Source: Firmicutes bacterium UBA7510 (GTDB lineage Bacteria > Bacillota > Clostridia > Tissierellales > Sedimentibacteraceae). From it: a DNA stretch of 5,078 nucleotides. Positions 4,922-5,078 of this stretch are shown here, in pieces. The translations under genes and the position numbers were made by a program. The first letter of the stretch is position 1; every line of letters starts with the position of its first letter. The stretch covers positions 4,502 to 9,579 of the forward strand of contig DLNM01000016.1 in assembly GCA_002479485.1 (NCBI GenBank). Reading direction: 5' to 3'. Under the pieces are notes generated by a model, which saw nothing but the letters and a program-made list of their open reading frames with translations, searched no databases and had not been told where the DNA came from.

Positions 4922-5068
4922 ATGAAAGGTTTATTCAAAAAATTAGATAGAATAGATAAAAAAATATATGACTTGAAGCAAGTAGAACAATATTTAGATA
5001 AAGTCGAAGGAATAAAAAGAGACTATCAAGCTTCAAACATATACAACCAAATATATATAATGAAATAA
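4922..5068 (+). CDS. Small charged protein, 48 aa, unknown function
   Basis: The ATG at 4922 follows AGGAGGG (4908-4914) at 7 nt spacing, so translation is likely; the frame stays open further upstream inside the ABC gene, but no other start is supported. The product is 48 residues, rich in Lys, Asp, Ile and Tyr, with no cysteine and no membrane segment. Residues about 5-35 have regularly spaced Leu, Ile and Val between charged residues, consistent with an amphipathic helix or short coiled coil. The Tyr/Ile-rich last ten residues look unlike the rest, so an early stop in a once longer gene is possible. It lies 79 bp after the exporter gene on the same strand with no terminator between, so co-transcription is likely. 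I do not recognise a family. Confidence 0.65.
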   Translation: MKGLFKKLDRIDKKIYDLKQVEQYLDKVEGIKRDYQASNIYNQIYIMK

Positions 5069-5078
5069 TAGATAAAAT

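Overview
The window is strongly AT-rich. It uses ATA for Ile and AGA for Arg heavily, and its Shine-Dalgarno sequences are near-perfect AGGAGG types. This suggests a low-GC Gram-positive bacterium, most likely a clostridium or a relative. That placement is inferred from composition and signals; no taxonomic marker is present.

Layout. (1) Positions 1-363, minus strand: the first 121 codons of a GTG-started membrane-anchored coiled-coil protein of unknown function, running off the left edge, with a good promoter just upstream (401-429). (2) Positions 364-739: a divergent intergenic region holding that promoter, two pairs of 11-bp-spaced direct repeats and a GTATAC-rich site. (3) Positions 740-856: a 38-codon gene with a very strong ribosome binding site, encoding a peptide whose last 17 residues carry four cysteines; a strong intrinsic terminator follows (895-945). 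(4) Positions 946-1097: a second control region packed with GYATRC-type hexamers, mostly on an exact 9-bp period, plus a candidate promoter. (5) Positions 1098-2909 and 3013-4842: two ABC exporter half-transporters with complementary defects, so they are read as one heterodimeric exporter with one working and one degenerate ATP site. (6) Positions 4922-5068: a 48-aa charged protein of unknown function, probably the last gene of the same operon in this window.

How they may work together. The two ABC proteins almost certainly form one inner-membrane exporter of the BmrCD / LmrCD / TM287-288 type. The cysteine-rich peptide just upstream has two competing readings. It could be a secreted or modified peptide (RiPP or signal) handled by the exporter. 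It could instead be a leader peptide controlling the exporter by attenuation, because small ORF, terminator, then heterodimeric ABC pair is the layout of Bacillus subtilis bmrB-bmrCD. The GTATAC-type motif both in front of the peptide and in front of the exporter supports shared control. No peptide-modifying enzyme, C39 protease domain, immunity gene or regulator is visible, so the peptide-export idea remains a hypothesis. No tRNA, rRNA, insertion sequence or CRISPR array was recognised.
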